Assembly: GCF_000430665.1 (NCBI RefSeq) | Contig: NZ_AUML01000016.1 | Span: 1-64,000 of the forward strand | Reading direction: 5' to 3' | DNA length: 64,000 nt | DNA from: Aquimarina muelleri DSM 19832 | Lineage (GTDB): Bacteria; Bacteroidota; Bacteroidia; Flavobacteriales; Flavobacteriaceae | The notes under the pieces: model-generated | Seen by the model: only the letters and a program-made list of their open reading frames with translations | Databases searched by the model: none | What the model was told of the DNA's origin: nothing | Part shown: positions 62,542-64,000 of the stretch, piece by piece | Numbering within the stretch: position 1 is the stretch's first letter | Layout: the number at the start of each line of letters is the position of its first letter | Made by a program: the position numbers and the translations under genes

Positions 62542-62841
62542 GTGTATTCTTTTCTTATTTTTTTATTTTTCTATTGTATTTTCTGAGCTTCAAGTGCCTC
62601 ACACGATATATAACCACTACGAACCCTGAGGTGCTCTAGAGGTAACTTTCGAGAACTTCTGCTCGCGATATATAGTCACTATGAATCGATCCCCCGTATT
62701 TGTACAAATCTATTATAAAAATAAAGTTTTTATTAATGATTTCTCTTTAAGGTTAATAGCATAGAAACTAAAATTGTTACTTTTACATTTCGTTAATTTT
62801 CCTTTAAAAGGTAACAATTCTCAGCTATAGAACATAAACCT
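62542..62841. other. Divergent regulatory region with a direct repeat
   Basis: This 300-bp gap separates the leftward CHAT gene from the rightward sigma-factor gene. It holds a direct repeat: cgatatataaccactacgaacc (62604) and cgatatatagtcactatgaatc (62666), 18 of 22 bases alike, 62 bp apart, each preceded by a GC-richer part. They may be binding sites or just the remains of a tandem repeat. No gene seen. Confidence 0.5.
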
Positions 62842-63426
62842 ATGAGTAGTACTACCGAAGAGCAAAAAATTTTGGAAGGTATCGTTGCAGGAGATGAAGT
62901 CATCATAACCGCGTTTTATAAAAAAAATCTGCCCTATATACGAAAGTATATACTACAAAACTCTGGTAATGAAGAGGATGTAGAGGATGTTTTTCAAGAC
63001 GCAATGATTTTTATTTATCAAAGATTAAAAACAGATTCTCTGGAAATACATTCGTCAATTCGTACTTATTTTTATGGGGTATGTAAAAATATTTGGAGAA
63101 ACAAAGTAAGAAAAAATAAAAAACTAGTAATTACAGAATATTTACCTGAAGATATTGAAATTATAAACCCTACTGTTTTTAAAGATTTAGAATGTAAAGA
63201 ACAGGAACATATATATCGTAAACATTTTTTAAAACTAAGTGATACCTGCCGAGAGGTACTTTGCTTGGTTTTTCAAGGAATGAACATGAAGGAAATTGCA
63301 AAAGTCACAGGGTATTCTGATGCGTATACCCGAAAGAAAAAATTTGAATGTAAACGACATTTAATAGAAATGATAGAAAAAGATCCCGCTTATCCAGAGT
63401 TACAAAGTAACCCTGAAAAAGAATAA
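62842..63426 (+). CDS. Sigma-70-family (ECF-like) RNA polymerase sigma factor
   Basis: A 194-residue sigma factor of the ECF type. Region 2 is seen around NEEDVEDVFQDAMIFIYQRL and RTYFYGVCKNIWRNKVRKN; region 4 around CREVLCLVFQGMNMKEIAK then VTGYSDAYTRKKKFECK. It directly precedes the gene of a membrane protein (5-nt gap) that could serve as its anti-sigma factor, and is divergent from the CHAT gene. Confidence 0.9.
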   Translation: MSSTTEEQKILEGIVAGDEVIITAFYKKNLPYIRKYILQNSGNEEDVEDVFQDAMIFIYQRLKTDSLEIHSSIRTYFYGVCKNIWRNKVRKNKKLVITEYLPEDIEIINPTVFKDLECKEQEHIYRKHFLKLSDTCREVLCLVFQGMNMKEIAKVTGYSDAYTRKKKFECKRHLIEMIEKDPAYPELQSNPEKE

Positions 63427-63430
63427 TTGT

Positions 63431-64000
63431 ATGGAAAGAACCCCAGAAATATTTGACAAAATAGAAGCATATCTCAGTAACTCCTTATCCCAAGAAGATG
63501 CCATTATTTTTGAACAAGAAATGGCTATTAATATAGAGTTACAAGAAGAGGTTGAAAAACACAGGATCATGCACACCACTCTTGCTGATCAGGATACTCT
63601 GGCTTTTAAAGAAAAACTAATACGAATTAGTAATAAAATAAAACAGGAAGATACTACTAATACTAGACTAACCAATAGATTTACTGTATTTAAGGTTGCC
63701 GCCTCTATAGTTATATTATTAGGTGTCGGGTCTTTATTTTGGCATACTATGTATACCAAAAATCAAACTCAGGGTTTAGACTTATACAGCGAATATTATA
63801 AACCTTATCCCACCGAAGATATAATTCGTGGAGAAACTAATAAAAAAACAAAAGAAATCGTTAAACATTACACCAGCGGCTCTTATGACTCTGTAGTTCA
63901 TCTATTAGAAAAACACCCTCGCCTAAAAGAACATGAAGCTTTACAAATATATCTGGGAAATAGCTATTTAAATACAAATCAAGAAGAAAAAGCCGTTAAA
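63431..64000 (+). CDS. Membrane TPR-like protein, possible anti-sigma factor (cut by window edge)
   Basis: A frame from ATG 63431 that stays open to the edge (190 residues). The N-terminal cytosolic part (about 1-75) starts MERTPEIFDKIEAYLSNSLS and resembles zinc-free anti-sigma N-domains of Bacteroidota. One transmembrane helix follows (about 80-98), then a periplasmic part that looks like TPR (HEALQIYLGNSYLN, NQEEKAVK). Position 5 nt after a sigma-factor gene supports the anti-sigma idea, which remains an inference. Confidence 0.75.
   Translation, partial: MERTPEIFDKIEAYLSNSLSQEDAIIFEQEMAINIELQEEVEKHRIMHTTLADQDTLAFKEKLIRISNKIKQEDTTNTRLTNRFTVFKVAASIVILLGVGSLFWHTMYTKNQTQGLDLYSEYYKPYPTEDIIRGETNKKTKEIVKHYTSGSYDSVVHLLEKHPRLKEHEALQIYLGNSYLNTNQEEKAVK

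Overview
The window is AT-rich chromosomal DNA from a marine member of the Flavobacteriaceae (Bacteroidota); the look is that of Aquimarina or a close relative, although no rRNA or marker protein lets me fix the genus. Supporting signs are promoter-like TAnnTTTG elements, GLPGLI and DUF547 proteins, the gene order coaX / outer-membrane protein / TPR / lptC / CBS-domain protein / PpiD, mevalonate-pathway genes, and an RND pump fused to a TolC-like channel.

Layout. 1-0.35 kb: start of an IS256-family transposase running off the left edge, behind a perfect 36-bp palindrome. 0.4-8.5 kb: leftward envelope-biogenesis run (PpiD-like foldase, CNNM/CorC protein, LptC, TPR protein, outer-membrane protein, CoaX). 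8.6-9.7 kb: tRNA-Phe with promoter and terminator, followed by a decayed IS630 element joined in frame to a broken GLPGLI gene. 9.7-15 kb: small secreted or hypothetical proteins, then a leftward group VOC / RMD1-DUF155 / RimB-RimK fusion / SET-domain protein / NUDIX. 15.4-16.2 kb: universal stress protein. 16.3-24.7 kb: leftward metal-efflux block (P1B ATPase, Fur-type regulator, lipoprotein adaptor, CzcA-like pump fused to a TolC-like channel, small Cys-rich protein). 25-35.3 kb: GDPD, flavoprotein, DUF1697, TspO with a TetR regulator, mevalonate diphosphate decarboxylase, mevalonate kinase, UbiA prenyltransferase, nitrilase and an RluB-like pseudouridine synthase. 35.7-40.6 kb: tightly coupled glycosyltransferase operon. 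40.7-43.7 kb: membrane Fe-S protein plus FAD oxidoreductase. 44-48 kb: DUF547 / outer-membrane protein / GH113 glycosidase / Omp85-like protein. 48.3-52.5 kb: PAP2 phosphatase, nested repeat elements, glycerol-3-phosphate dehydrogenase and a LacI regulator. 52.7-59 kb: arsenosugar biosynthesis cluster (CMD protein, ArsS, rhodanese, two glycosyltransferases, purine nucleoside phosphorylase, ArsM, DUF547). 59-64 kb: a TPR-CHAT protease-like protein divergent from a sigma factor and a membrane TPR protein with a possible anti-sigma role.

The most distinctive sequence-level features are small non-coding mobile or palindromic elements. A 167-bp palindromic element occurs twice (24864-25030 and 49200-49366), each time flanked by TTTAA. 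The second copy lies exactly between two convergent genes and has itself been hit by a 209-bp element with perfect 18-bp terminal inverted repeats, a 10-bp direct repeat and an inverted pair of REP-like hairpins. A third, 163-bp palindromic element lies inside the arsenosugar cluster.

Among proteins, the most interesting assemblies are the RimB-RimK fusion beside SET and RMD1 genes, the RND-TolC fusion with a retained internal signal peptide, and the sigma factor / membrane TPR / TPR-CHAT group.
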